Shown here in pieces: positions 1 through 8,214 of a DNA stretch of 64,000 bases (position 1 is its first letter; each line of letters starts with the position of its first letter). The notes under the pieces were generated by a model, which was given only the letters and a program-made list of their open reading frames with translations, was not told where the DNA came from and did not search any database. The DNA lies in contig NZ_JARUBM010000002.1 in assembly GCF_029626175.1 (NCBI RefSeq), positions 6,217,001-6,281,000 on the forward strand, in the 5' to 3' direction. Both the position numbers and the translations under genes were made by a program. Source of the stretch: Micromonospora sp. WMMD1082 (GTDB taxonomy: Bacteria; Actinomycetota; Actinomycetes; Mycobacteriales; Micromonosporaceae).

Positions 1-247
1 CGTTCATCCGGTTGAGCGCCCGCAGCACCGTCGACTTGCCGCATCCCGAGGGCCCGATCATCGCGGTGACCTGGTTCTGCTGGATCGGCATCGTGGTGCC
101 GCGGACCGCCTCGTAGCTGCCGTAGTAGACGCTGACGTCGCGCAGCTGCATCACCGGTGCGGTGGTGGGCTCGACGCCACCGGTGGTGCCGGGAGCGTGC
201 ACCGCCACGGACGGTCGGGTGGTGAGGTCGGTGTCGTTACGGGCCAT
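1..247 (-). CDS. pstB: Phosphate ABC transporter ATP-binding protein PstB (N-terminal part, runs off the window)
   Basis: Cytoplasmic ATPase of the high-affinity phosphate importer PstSCAB. Only about 82 N-terminal residues lie in the window. They contain the opening strands of an ABC nucleotide-binding domain ([16 protein letters not shown]) and an intact Walker A motif GPSGCGKST followed by VLRALNRMN, which is typical of PstB. The gene continues beyond base 1, so the signature motif and Walker B are not visible. It starts with ATG one base after the pstA stop and is the last of four same-strand genes in the order pstS-pstC-pstA-pstB. About 25 residues before the first domain strand are low-complexity and probably disordered. 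Family assignment is firm because of the neighbours. Confidence 0.95.
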   Translation of the reverse strand, partial: MARNDTDLTTRPSVAVHAPGTTGGVEPTTAPVMQLRDVSVYYGSYEAVRGTTMPIQQNQVTAMIGPSGCGKSTVLRALNRMN

Positions 248-248
248 G

Positions 249-1163
249 TCAGCGCTCCTTGATCGCGAACCGGCTTGAGATGAAACGGGCGATGATCGTG
301 AAGCCGAGCACGATCACGATGAGCGTCAGTGCCGCGCCCCAGGCACGCGCCTGGGCGGCCTCGAAGGGTTGGCTGGCGTTGCGGAAGATCTGCGCCGGCA
401 GTGCCGTGTTGGAGCCGCTGAAGAGGTTCCAGTTGGGCGAGAAGACGATGCCGGTGACGATGATGATCGGTGCGGTCTCGCCGGCCGCGCGGGCGACGGC
501 CAGCAGCGAGCCGCTGGTGATGCCGGAGATGGCCGCCGGCAGCACCACGGTCATCGTGGTCTTCCACTTGCGGGCACCGAGCGCCATGCTCGCCTGCCGC
601 AGCTCGTCCGGGACCAGCCGGAGCATCTCCTCGCTGCTGCGGATCACCACCGGCAGCATCAGGCAGGCCAGCGCCAGCGCACCGGCGAAGCCGGAGAGCT
701 GGCCGACGAGCAGCACCCAGGAGATGTAGATGAACAGACCCATCACGATCGACGGCACGCCGGTCATCACGTCGGCCATCAGCCGGATGACGCGGGCCAG
801 CGGCCGCTGCTTGCCGTACTCGTTGAGGTAGATCGCGCCGAACACGCCGAGCGGGATGGCCATCAGCGCGGCCATTCCGGTGATGACCAGCGTCCCGACG
901 ATCGCCGGCGCCATGCCGCCACCCTCGCGGCGGTACGAGTTCGGGATGTCCTCGGTCAGGAACGACAGGCTCATCACCCCGCCGCCCTTGCCGATGACCG
1001 TGTAGGTCACCAGGGCCAGCGGAATGACGGCGAGCAGCACGGCCACCCAGATGGCCCCGGTGGCGAGGTGGTTGCTGAACCGGCGCCGACCGGACAGGGC
1101 CGCCCGCGAGAGGTCGGGCCGGCCGGCGGCCGGGCGGGTGGCGGGCGATGCGGTGGCGGTCAC
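249..1163 (-). CDS. pstA: Phosphate ABC transporter permease PstA
   Basis: One of the two membrane subunits of the Pst phosphate importer, 304 aa. Six hydrophobic segments follow a basic N-terminal cytoplasmic tail of about 40 residues. The cytoplasmic coupling loop [16 protein letters not shown], characteristic of binding-protein-dependent permeases and used to contact the ATPase, is present in the second half. The GTG start lies inside the pstC stop (4-bp GTGA overlap), indicating translational coupling, and pstB follows one base after the stop. Length matches PstA proteins. Confidence 0.95.
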   Translation of the reverse strand: MTATASPATRPAAGRPDLSRAALSGRRRFSNHLATGAIWVAVLLAVIPLALVTYTVIGKGGGVMSLSFLTEDIPNSYRREGGGMAPAIVGTLVITGMAALMAIPLGVFGAIYLNEYGKQRPLARVIRLMADVMTGVPSIVMGLFIYISWVLLVGQLSGFAGALALACLMLPVVIRSSEEMLRLVPDELRQASMALGARKWKTTMTVVLPAAISGITSGSLLAVARAAGETAPIIIVTGIVFSPNWNLFSGSNTALPAQIFRNASQPFEAAQARAWGAALTLIVIVLGFTIIARFISSRFAIKER

Positions 1164-2152
1164 GCGACGCTTCCCTTCATGCGGGCCTCGGCCCGACGAA
1201 CGATCACCTGGGCGAGCACGTTGATCAGCACCGTCATCGCGAACAGCACCACGCCGAGGCCGATCAGCGCGGCGGTGAACGTGCCGGTGGACTCGCCGAA
1301 CTGCTGCACGATCACGGCGGCCATCGAGTTGCCGGGCGCGAACAGGTTGGCCGTGATGTTCGTGGCACCGCCGATGACCAGGGCCACCGCGATCGTCTCC
1401 CCCATCGCCCGGCCGAGGCCGAGCATCACCGCGCCGACGACGCCGCCGAAGCTGTGCGGGAAGACCGCTCCCCGGATCATCTCCCAGCGGGTGGCGCCGA
1501 GCGCGAGGGCCGCGTCCTTGTCGGCGCGCGGGACGGTGCTGAACACCTCACGCGTGATCGAGGTGATGATCGGCGTCACCATGATCGCCAGGATGAGGCC
1601 GGCGGTCATGAAGTTGCGACCGGTGCTCACCGGGCCGAAGAGGCGCCCGATCAGCGGAATGCCGCCGAACACGTCGTGGATCCACTGGTAGACCGGGACC
1701 AGGGCGGGCGCGACGACCAGGATGCCCCAGAGGCCGAAGACCACCGACGGTACGGCGGCCAGCAGGTCGATCACGGTCACCGCCGGGCCGCGCAGCCGGC
1801 GCGGCGCCAACTCGGTGAGGAACAGCGCGATACCGACCGAGACCGGCACCGCGAACAGCAGGGCGATCAGCGACGAGATCGCCGTACCGTACGCGAACGA
1901 CAGCGCGCCGAAGATCGCGTCGCCGGCGGCCGGGTTCGGATCCCAGACCCGCTCGGTGATCAACCGCAGGCCCATCGCGTCGAACGCCGGCCAGGCCTCC
2001 CGGACGGTGGTGATCAGGATCAACCCGAGAATGGCGAGCACCAGCAGGCCGGTGCCGAGCGTCCACCAGGAGAAGACACGGTCGCCGAGGGCGCTGCGGC
2101 CATGCTGGGCCAGCGCCGACCGGGGGGCGGGGGGTTTGTTCGTCAAGGTCAT
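1160..2152 (-). CDS. pstC: Phosphate ABC transporter permease PstC
   Basis: Membrane subunit that pairs with PstA in the phosphate importer, about 330 aa with six membrane segments. The coupling loop RADKDAALALGATRWEM is visible in the second half. ATG at 2152 is preferred: GGAG lies 7 nt upstream, whereas the in-frame GTG at 2158 would overlap that ribosome-binding site. An intercistronic hairpin separates it from pstS, and its 3' end overlaps pstA by 4 bp. Phosphate transport is known for the family; membrane topology is inferred from hydrophobicity. Confidence 0.95.
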   Translation of the reverse strand: MTLTNKPPAPRSALAQHGRSALGDRVFSWWTLGTGLLVLAILGLILITTVREAWPAFDAMGLRLITERVWDPNPAAGDAIFGALSFAYGTAISSLIALLFAVPVSVGIALFLTELAPRRLRGPAVTVIDLLAAVPSVVFGLWGILVVAPALVPVYQWIHDVFGGIPLIGRLFGPVSTGRNFMTAGLILAIMVTPIITSITREVFSTVPRADKDAALALGATRWEMIRGAVFPHSFGGVVGAVMLGLGRAMGETIAVALVIGGATNITANLFAPGNSMAAVIVQQFGESTGTFTAALIGLGVVLFAMTVLINVLAQVIVRRAEARMKGSVA

Positions 2153-2175
2153 CTTCACTCCAGCTCAGGTACCCC

Positions 2176-2210
2176 GCTGGGGACGGGATCGACCTGACCC
2201 CGTCCCCAGC
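2176..2210 (-). terminator. Intercistronic hairpin between pstS and pstC
   Basis: A perfect inverted repeat with 12-nt arms (GCTGGGGACGGG at 2176-2187 and its complement at 2199-2210) and an 11-nt loop lies between the pstS stop and the pstC start. No T tract follows. Such a hairpin could attenuate transcription or protect the 3' end of pstS mRNA, so that binding protein is made in excess of the membrane subunits. The structure is read directly; the role is inferred. Confidence 0.6.
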
Positions 2211-2237
2211 TGGAACGCCCTAGCGATCTTGATTTGA

Positions 2238-3314
2238 TCAGCCCTGGATCTTCTCGACCTGGGCCAGTGCCTTCTCCTTGAGGGAGGCGGGCAGCGGCGC
2301 GAAGTCGATCTCCTTGGCCAGGTCCTGGCCGTCGTTGAGCAGGTAGGTGAGGAAGCCCTTGACCAGCTCGGCCTTGGCGGCGTCGCCGTAGGAGGTCTTG
2401 ACGATGATGAACGTCGGTGCGGTGATCGGGTAGGCGCTGGCACCGGCGGCGTCGAGCGGGTTGTAGCTCAGGTCGTCGGCGATCTCGGCGCCCTCCAGGC
2501 CGGAGGTGGTGCCCTCGATCGTCGGCTCGACGAACTGGCCGTCCTTGTTCTTGATGGCGGCGAACGTCAGCTGGGTCGCCTTGGCGTCGCTCAGGTCGAC
2601 GTAGCCCACGGCGCCGTTGGTCTGCTTGACGATCTGGGCGACACCGGTGTTCTTCTCGCCACCCTGGGTGCTGGCCGGCCAGGCCACCGTGTCACCGCTG
2701 CCCAGCTTCCAGGTGCCCGAGGCGGCGGCGTCGAGGTACTTGGTGAAGTTGTTGGTGGTGCCGGAGCCGTCCGAGCGGTGCGCGACGGTGATCGCCGTGC
2801 TGGGCAGCTCGACGCCCGGGTTGTCGGCCTTGATGGCCGCGTCGTCCCAGGTTTTGATGTCGGTCTGGAAGATCTTGGCGAGCGTCTCGGCGCTCAGCTG
2901 CAGCTTGTCGACGCCCTGCAGGTTGTAGGCGACCGTGATCGGCGCCGCCACCGTCGGCACGTAGAGGAAGGAACCGGCGGCCACGCCGTCGGTGTCCTTC
3001 ACCAGGCTGTCGGTGCCGGCGAAGTCGACCAGGCCCTCACCGAACTGCTTCTTGCCGGTGCCCGAGCCGGTCGCGTTGTAGGTGACCGTCACGTTGGAGG
3101 CCTCGGCCTTGAAGGCTTCGATGACCTCTTGGTAGTAAGCGTCCGGGAAGCTGGCGCCCGACGCCTTCAACTCGCCGGACAGGTCAGCGTAGGCGCTGTC
3201 GCCGCCGCTGCCGCCCGGCTCCGAGCTGTTGTCGTTGCTACCACAGCCGGTAAGCGCGAGCGCGGCAAGCGCGACGCCAGCAAGGACGCGCCGCGAAAGC
3301 ACGTTGCGGTTCAC
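2238..3314 (-). CDS. pstS: Phosphate-binding lipoprotein PstS
   Basis: Extracytoplasmic phosphate-binding protein that delivers phosphate to PstCA, about 358 aa. The N terminus is a lipoprotein signal with lipobox ALTGC, so the mature protein is anchored by a lipidated cysteine. PstS ligand-binding segments are visible: LKASGASFPDAYYQEV, ATGSGTGKKQF, and HRSDGSGTTNNFTKYL, which supplies Arg/Asp/Ser/Thr phosphate ligands. GTG at 3314 is chosen because GAGAGG stands 8 nt upstream; an ATG nine codons earlier would add a charged extension with no clear ribosome-binding site. It is first in the pst operon and has a PHO box about 90 nt upstream, so induction by PhoP under phosphate limitation is expected. 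Confidence 0.96.
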   Translation of the reverse strand: MNRNVLSRRVLAGVALAALALTGCGSNDNSSEPGGSGGDSAYADLSGELKASGASFPDAYYQEVIEAFKAEASNVTVTYNATGSGTGKKQFGEGLVDFAGTDSLVKDTDGVAAGSFLYVPTVAAPITVAYNLQGVDKLQLSAETLAKIFQTDIKTWDDAAIKADNPGVELPSTAITVAHRSDGSGTTNNFTKYLDAAASGTWKLGSGDTVAWPASTQGGEKNTGVAQIVKQTNGAVGYVDLSDAKATQLTFAAIKNKDGQFVEPTIEGTTSGLEGAEIADDLSYNPLDAAGASAYPITAPTFIIVKTSYGDAAKAELVKGFLTYLLNDGQDLAKEIDFAPLPASLKEKALAQVEKIQG

Positions 3315-3400
3315 CAGGTAAGCCTCTCTATCGGGGTGCATCAGCCCGTCCGGGCCGTACGCGAGTCAAGCTAGGAGGCGCAGGTAGCCGGACTCCCGGT

Positions 3401-3422
3401 CCCAGGTGAACGAAAAATGAAC
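3401..3422 (-). promoter_or_regulatory. PHO box (PhoP operator) upstream of pstS
   Basis: On the minus strand two adjacent 11-nt direct repeats read GTTCATTTTTC then GTTCACCTGGG. This matches the GTTCA-containing direct-repeat units bound by PhoP in Streptomyces and related actinobacteria. The box sits about 90 nt upstream of the pstS start and points toward it. The sequence match is direct; PhoP binding is inferred from the well-studied family. Confidence 0.85.
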
Positions 3423-3540
3423 TTGGCGGCTCGGTGGTGGCCGAACCGGCGACGGGATGTGACCTTGATGCCGCGACCGCACCGGATGCCCGGATTGGCA
3501 CCGCTCCCGGACCGGCACCCGACCGGCCCGCGGCCCGCGC

Positions 3541-4185
3541 TCAGAGCCGGATCGTTCCGGTCACCAGGTAGACGACCTGGCGCGCGACGTTGACCGCGTG
3601 GTCGGCGTACCGCTCGTAGTACCGGCCGACCAGGGCCAGGTCGATCGCCGACTCCACCCCGTACGGCCAGCCGGAGACGAGCAGCGAGAGCAGGCGCTCC
3701 TGGGCGGCGTCGACCTCGTCGTCGTCCAGCCCGAGCTGCATCGCGTCGAACCGGTCGCGGGTGGCCAGCACCATCGTGGTCTTGTCGGCGATCCGGGCCG
3801 CGGCGTCGGCCAGCCCGGTCATCACCGGCACCGCCGACTCCGGGACCACCCCCACCGGATGCCGCATCCGGACGACCTTCGCGACATGCACCGCGAGATC
3901 CCCCATCCGTTCCAGGTCACCGGCGATCCGCAGCGCGCACAGCACCAGGCGCAGATCCGAGGCGACCGGCTGGTGCCGGACCAGCAGCTGGGGAATCGTC
4001 GCCTCCACCTCGGCCCGCTGGCCGTCCAGCACCGCGTCACCGGCCACCACCGCCTCGGCCGCGCCCAGGTCGACGTCGAGCAGGGCGGTGGTCGCGCCAC
4101 GGACGGCCCCGGCGGCACCCCGGCTCATCGTCGCCAGCACGCCGGTGAGCCGGTCGAGCTGCTCGTCGTAGCTGTCCCGACCCAT
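3541..4185 (-). CDS. phoU: Phosphate signalling regulator PhoU
   Basis: Cytoplasmic negative regulator that links the Pst transporter to the PhoR/PhoP two-component system, about 214 aa. Two tandem PhoU helical repeats are visible, each with an E/D-rich metal-binding segment (RIAGDLERMGDLAVHVAKV near residue 95 and VGRYYERYADHAVNVARQV near the C terminus). ATG at 4185 is preferred because GGAGG lies about 4 nt upstream; a GTG five codons earlier would place that site inside the gene. It lies on the same strand upstream of pstS, but a PHO box and about 230 bp separate them, so pstS has its own promoter. Confidence 0.93.
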   Translation of the reverse strand: MGRDSYDEQLDRLTGVLATMSRGAAGAVRGATTALLDVDLGAAEAVVAGDAVLDGQRAEVEATIPQLLVRHQPVASDLRLVLCALRIAGDLERMGDLAVHVAKVVRMRHPVGVVPESAVPVMTGLADAAARIADKTTMVLATRDRFDAMQLGLDDDEVDAAQERLLSLLVSGWPYGVESAIDLALVGRYYERYADHAVNVARQVVYLVTGTIRL

Positions 4186-4312
4186 CACGCCTCCGTCCAC
4201 CCTGGTCAGTGCCCACCCGACGGCGGCGGACGCTGCCGGCTCCCGGCGGTGCGGGGCCGGCCCCTGGACAGCAACCTACCTGCCCGCCGCACACCACCGC
4301 CCGGCTCGGCGG

Positions 4313-5689
4313 TCAGTCGGCCAGCACGTCCAGCAGCAGCGCCGCCGTCCAGCTGAACGCCGGCGAGCCCAGGCCGGCGCCGGTGTCCGGGTGGAAGTAC
4401 TCGTGGCAGCCGGCCGTGCCGGCCAGCTCGATCATCGACGCGCGCAGCCCGGCTGCCAACCGGTCCTGCCCGTGCGCGAGCAGCCCGTGCCGGACCAGCC
4501 AGCTGATGTTCATCCAGCTGGGACCGCGCCAGTAGCGCAGCGGCTCGAAGTCGGTCGCGGTGCGGTCGTGACTCGGCAGCGGACGGGCCATCCGGGTGGC
4601 CAGACCGAACCGGGCCGAGCCGGCCTCGACGAGCGCCGCCTCGACCTGCCGCGCGGGCAGGTCGGGCAGGATCAGCGGGGTCAGGCCGAGCACCGTCCGG
4701 GCCGGGGTCAGCCGGCCGGCCCGCAGGTCGCGGGGGTGGAAGGTGCCACTGGCCGGGTCGTACAGCCGGGTCACCACCGCCTCGGTGATCCGGGCCGCCC
4801 GGTTCCGGTGCGGGGCCGGGTCCGCGCCGATCTCGCCGGCGATCCGGGCCAGCGCCCGCTCGGCGGCGCCCCGGGCCGCGTTGAACAGCGGACACTCCAC
4901 GACGAACGGGTGCCGGTCGGCCAGGGCCTCGTCGCGGTATCCGCCCGCGCGGTACGCGGTGACGATCGCGACGTACCGCGCATAGTCCAGGTCGGTGGGC
5001 CGGTGCGCCGGCGCGGCGTGCACGGTGTCCCGCCGGCGGTACGCGCGCAGTACCGCCGTGTCGGCCGGCACCGCCGACATCGGAGCGTCCCAGGCGGGGC
5101 TGTTGTCCAGTCCGGACTCCCACGGGTGCACGATGCTGGCCAGCCCGCCGCCGCCGACGTCGCGGTGGGTGGCGAGGTAGCGCTGCTGCGCCACCAGTCG
5201 CGGGTAGAGCCGGCGCAGCCCGGCACGGGCCCGTTCCGACGGCGCCCGGCGGTACGCGCACCAGGCGGCCAGGGCGTGCACGGGCGGCTGCACCAGGCCG
5301 GAGGTGGCCACCGGGGGCGTACCCTCGATCGTCTCCGACGCCCAGAACCCCGGCCCGGGAAAGTAGGCGCCACCGGGTACCGCCGGGTTGAACACGATGT
5401 GCGGCACCCGGCCGTCGCGCCACTGGGCGCGGAACAGGCTGGTCAGCTCCGACCAGGCGCGCTCCGGGCGGACGTGGGCCCAACCGATCGCGATGAACGC
5501 GGAGTCCCAACTCCACTGGTGCGGGTACAGGGTGCGCGACGGCACCGTGTGGTCGTGCTCCCAGTTGCCGCCGAGCGTCGCCCGGGCCAACCGCCAGAGC
5601 CGACCGTGCGCTGCGGGGGCGGCACCGGCGGCGGCACCGCCGCCCGGTGCCGTGCCCGACCCGGCCGACGGAGCAGTCTGGTTCACCAT
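4313..5689 (-). CDS. MGH1/GH63-like glycoside hydrolase
   Basis: A predicted (alpha/alpha)6-barrel glycosidase of about 458 aa related to GH63 and the mannosylglycerate hydrolase (MGH1-like) family. Diagnostic segments are HQWSWDSAFIAIGWAH near residue 80, the central WDAPM segment, YWRGPSWMNISWLVRHGLL near residue 390, and HEYFHPDTGAGLGSPAFSWT at the C terminus. There is no signal peptide, so a cytoplasmic role on an alpha-linked glucoside or glucosylglycerate-type compatible solute is likely. The N terminus is Ala/Gly-rich. AGGA about 9 nt upstream of the ATG serves as ribosome-binding site. The gene is divergent from a methyltransferase gene. Exact substrate cannot be read from sequence. 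Confidence 0.75.
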   Translation of the reverse strand: MVNQTAPSAGSGTAPGGGAAAGAAPAAHGRLWRLARATLGGNWEHDHTVPSRTLYPHQWSWDSAFIAIGWAHVRPERAWSELTSLFRAQWRDGRVPHIVFNPAVPGGAYFPGPGFWASETIEGTPPVATSGLVQPPVHALAAWCAYRRAPSERARAGLRRLYPRLVAQQRYLATHRDVGGGGLASIVHPWESGLDNSPAWDAPMSAVPADTAVLRAYRRRDTVHAAPAHRPTDLDYARYVAIVTAYRAGGYRDEALADRHPFVVECPLFNAARGAAERALARIAGEIGADPAPHRNRAARITEAVVTRLYDPASGTFHPRDLRAGRLTPARTVLGLTPLILPDLPARQVEAALVEAGSARFGLATRMARPLPSHDRTATDFEPLRYWRGPSWMNISWLVRHGLLAHGQDRLAAGLRASMIELAGTAGCHEYFHPDTGAGLGSPAFSWTAALLLDVLAD

Positions 5690-5798
5690 CAGTCACATCC
5701 TGGTAGCGCTGGGCTCCCCGCTAGGCTAGACGATCGTGACACCGGTCACTGCGCAAGGGGGCGGTCGAGCGGTGCGACGAGAGACGAAGGGAGCCCGG

Positions 5799-6410
5799 AT
5801 GAAGAAGGCAGGGCAGGATCCCACGGGCACCGAGGGTGCGGCGTACACCCAGCGGTTGCAGCAGCTCAGCGGTGCGCGCTGGAAGCGGCTGCTGGACGTG
5901 CAGGCGCCGTACCGGTGGAACCTGCGCCGGCTGCGGCTGGGCCGCACCCTCGACGTCGGCTGCGGGCTCGGCCGCAACCTGGTCAACCTCGGTGAGGGCG
6001 CGGTCGGGGTGGACCACAACCCCACCTCCGTGGCGCACGCCCGCGCGCTCGGTCTCGAGGCGTACCCGACGGAGGAGTTCTTCGGCTCCGCCCACGCCCG
6101 GCCGGGCGCCTTCGACTCGCTGCTCGCCGCGCACCTGCTGGAGCACATGCCCGCCGCGCAGGCCCGCGAGGTGGTCGGGTCGTACCTGCCGTTCGTCCGC
6201 TCCGGCGGGCGGGCCGTCTTCATCACCCCGCAGGAGCGCGGCTACCACAGCGACGCCTCGCACGTCCGGTTCGTGGGCTTCGCCGAGGCGGCCGAGGACT
6301 GCCGGGCACTCGGCCTCACCGTGCTGCGCCAGTACTCGTTCCCGTTCCCCCGCGCCGCCGGCCGGCTGTTCACCTACAACGAGTTCGTGACCGTCGCCCG
6401 GCTGCCCTGA
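5799..6410 (+). CDS. Class I SAM-dependent methyltransferase
   Basis: Small Rossmann-fold methyltransferase of about 203 aa. Motif I is TLDVGCGLGRNLVNL, the SAM-ribose acidic residue is in GVDHNP, and LLAAHLLEHM occupies the position of motif IV in the methyltransferase_11 group. ATG at 5799 is chosen because GAAGGGA sits 7 nt upstream; a more upstream in-frame ATG at 5736 lacks such a site. No substrate is indicated. It stands alone between the divergent glycosidase and the ABC exporter genes. Confidence 0.85.
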   Translation: MKKAGQDPTGTEGAAYTQRLQQLSGARWKRLLDVQAPYRWNLRRLRLGRTLDVGCGLGRNLVNLGEGAVGVDHNPTSVAHARALGLEAYPTEEFFGSAHARPGAFDSLLAAHLLEHMPAAQAREVVGSYLPFVRSGGRAVFITPQERGYHSDASHVRFVGFAEAAEDCRALGLTVLRQYSFPFPRAAGRLFTYNEFVTVARLP

Positions 6411-6462
6411 CCGTCGCTCCTGTTCGTGGAGGCGCCCCGAGCGTGATCGGTAGCCTGGGCGG

Positions 6463-8214
6463 GTGCCCCCACAGCTCCCTCATCCCACGCCGGGCACGCC
6501 GGATACGAGGGGGCCGATCTGGTACATCTGGTGGTTGGTCCGCTGCCAGCCGTGGCGGGTGCTGCGCGGCGGCCTGATCGGTACGGCCTGGATGCTCGGG
6601 TTGTCGGTCCGGCCGTACCTCGTCGCCCGGGCCATCGACGATGGGCTACGCGCCGGCGATCACCGGGCGTTGTGGTGGTGGGTGGCCGCGATCGTCGTGG
6701 CGGGAATGGTCCTGGCGTACGTGGGCATCATGCGCCATCGCACGATGACGTTCGTCCGGGAGGACGCGTCGGCCCGCTCCGCGGAAGTCCTGCTGCGTCA
6801 GCTCTCCCGGATCGGCGCTGTCCTGCCCCGCCGGCTCGCCGCCGGGGAGGTCGCCACCGTCGGCGGCGCCGACATCACGCACACCTCGGCGGTGCTGACG
6901 ATGACCGGGCCGGGCGTCGGTGCGGTCATCGCGTACGCGTTCGTCGCCTGCGTACTGTGGTCGGTCTCCCCGTTCCTCGCGCTGTTCGTGCTGCTCGGCG
7001 TGCCCGCGGTGGTGCTGGTCGTCGGCCCGCTGCTGCGCCGCCTCGAACGGGTCGAGTCGGTCTACCGCCACCAGCAGGGCATCCTCACCACCCGCGCCGC
7101 GGACATCGTGGCCGGGCTGCGCGTGCTCGCCGGGGTCGGTGGGCGGGGACTGTTCGCCCGCCGGTACGTGGCCCGTTCGCAGCAGCTGCTGACCGAGGGG
7201 TACCGGGTGGGCGCGGTGAACAGCTGGATCGACGCGTTGACGGTCGCCATCCCGGGGCTGTTCCTGGCCGCCGTGGTGTGGCTGGCGGCGCGCATGGCCG
7301 CGGCCGGCGACATCACGATCGGGCAGATGGTCGCCGTCTACGGGTACGCGGCGGTCCTCGTCGTGCCGGTCTGGTTCCTGCTCGAAGGCGGCTACCAGGT
7401 GATCCGGGGCCGCGTCGCGGCCCGCCGGATCGTCGCGCTGCTCACGCTCACCCCGGACGAGGCCGCCCCGCCGTCGCCGGTCGGCGGCACGACAGCCCGG
7501 CCCGCGCCGGACCGCCCCGCCGACCTGCACGATCCCGCCACCGGGCTGACCGTACCCGCCGGGCGGCTGCTCGCCGTCGCCGCCGACGACCCGGCCGAGG
7601 CCATTGCGTTGGCCGACCGGCTCGGGCGGTTCGTCGCCAGCGACGTGACCTGGGGCGGCGTGCCGCTGGCCGGGATCGCACTCGACGAGGTCCGGGCGCG
7701 CATCCTCGTCGCCGACCACGACTCCTACCTCTTCGCCGGTACCCTGCGCGAGATCCTGCGTACCCGGGCGGGCCTCGGCGACGCCGATCTGAGAGCGGCC
7801 CTGCGTACGGCGTCGGCCGAGGACGTGGTCGACGCCCATCCGGACGGGCTGGCCATGCCGGTCAGCGCGCGGGCCCGGACCCTCTCCGGCGGCCAGCGAC
7901 AGCGCGTCCGGCTGGCCCGGGCCCTGCTCGCCGAGCCGGACGTACTGATCCTCGTCGACCCGACGTCGGCCGTGGACGCGCACACCGAGGCACGCATCGC
8001 GCAGCGACTGCGCGCGGCGCGGGCCGGGCGGACCACCATCGTGCTGACCACCTCACCGCTGCTGCTCGGGCCTGCCGACACGGTCGCGCACCTGTACGCG
8101 GGCCGGATCGCGGCCGTCGGCACCCACGTCGACCTGCTCGAACAGGCTCCGAGCTATCGGGCTTTGGTGTCCCGGGACAGCGAGTCCGCCGACGTCGACG
8201 GGTCGCTGCGGTGA
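6463..8214 (+). CDS. ABC exporter half-transporter A with degenerate Walker A
   Basis: Fused membrane and nucleotide-binding protein, 583 aa: six membrane helices over roughly residues 30-310, then an NBD. The NBD keeps a perfect signature motif LSGGQRQRVRLARAL. The Walker A position, however, reads AVAADDPAEAIALA with no GxxGxGKS/T and no lysine, and Walker B ends ILVDPTS, so the catalytic glutamate is missing. This subunit probably cannot hydrolyse ATP on its own Walker motifs but supplies the signature loop to its partner. The partner gene starts inside its stop codon (GTGA overlap). GTG at 6463 is the likely start. It belongs to the multidrug/lipid-type exporter family; the cargo is unknown. 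Confidence 0.88.
   Translation: MPPQLPHPTPGTPDTRGPIWYIWWLVRCQPWRVLRGGLIGTAWMLGLSVRPYLVARAIDDGLRAGDHRALWWWVAAIVVAGMVLAYVGIMRHRTMTFVREDASARSAEVLLRQLSRIGAVLPRRLAAGEVATVGGADITHTSAVLTMTGPGVGAVIAYAFVACVLWSVSPFLALFVLLGVPAVVLVVGPLLRRLERVESVYRHQQGILTTRAADIVAGLRVLAGVGGRGLFARRYVARSQQLLTEGYRVGAVNSWIDALTVAIPGLFLAAVVWLAARMAAAGDITIGQMVAVYGYAAVLVVPVWFLLEGGYQVIRGRVAARRIVALLTLTPDEAAPPSPVGGTTARPAPDRPADLHDPATGLTVPAGRLLAVAADDPAEAIALADRLGRFVASDVTWGGVPLAGIALDEVRARILVADHDSYLFAGTLREILRTRAGLGDADLRAALRTASAEDVVDAHPDGLAMPVSARARTLSGGQRQRVRLARALLAEPDVLILVDPTSAVDAHTEARIAQRLRAARAGRTTIVLTTSPLLLGPADTVAHLYAGRIAAVGTHVDLLEQAPSYRALVSRDSESADVDGSLR

Noticed and set aside
6531..8210. Upstream in-frame extension of the second ABC half-transporter to a protein of about 1150 aa
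   Set aside because: The extension overlaps the first half-transporter in another frame and has low-complexity composition; GTG at 8211 with a 4-bp overlap is a better start.
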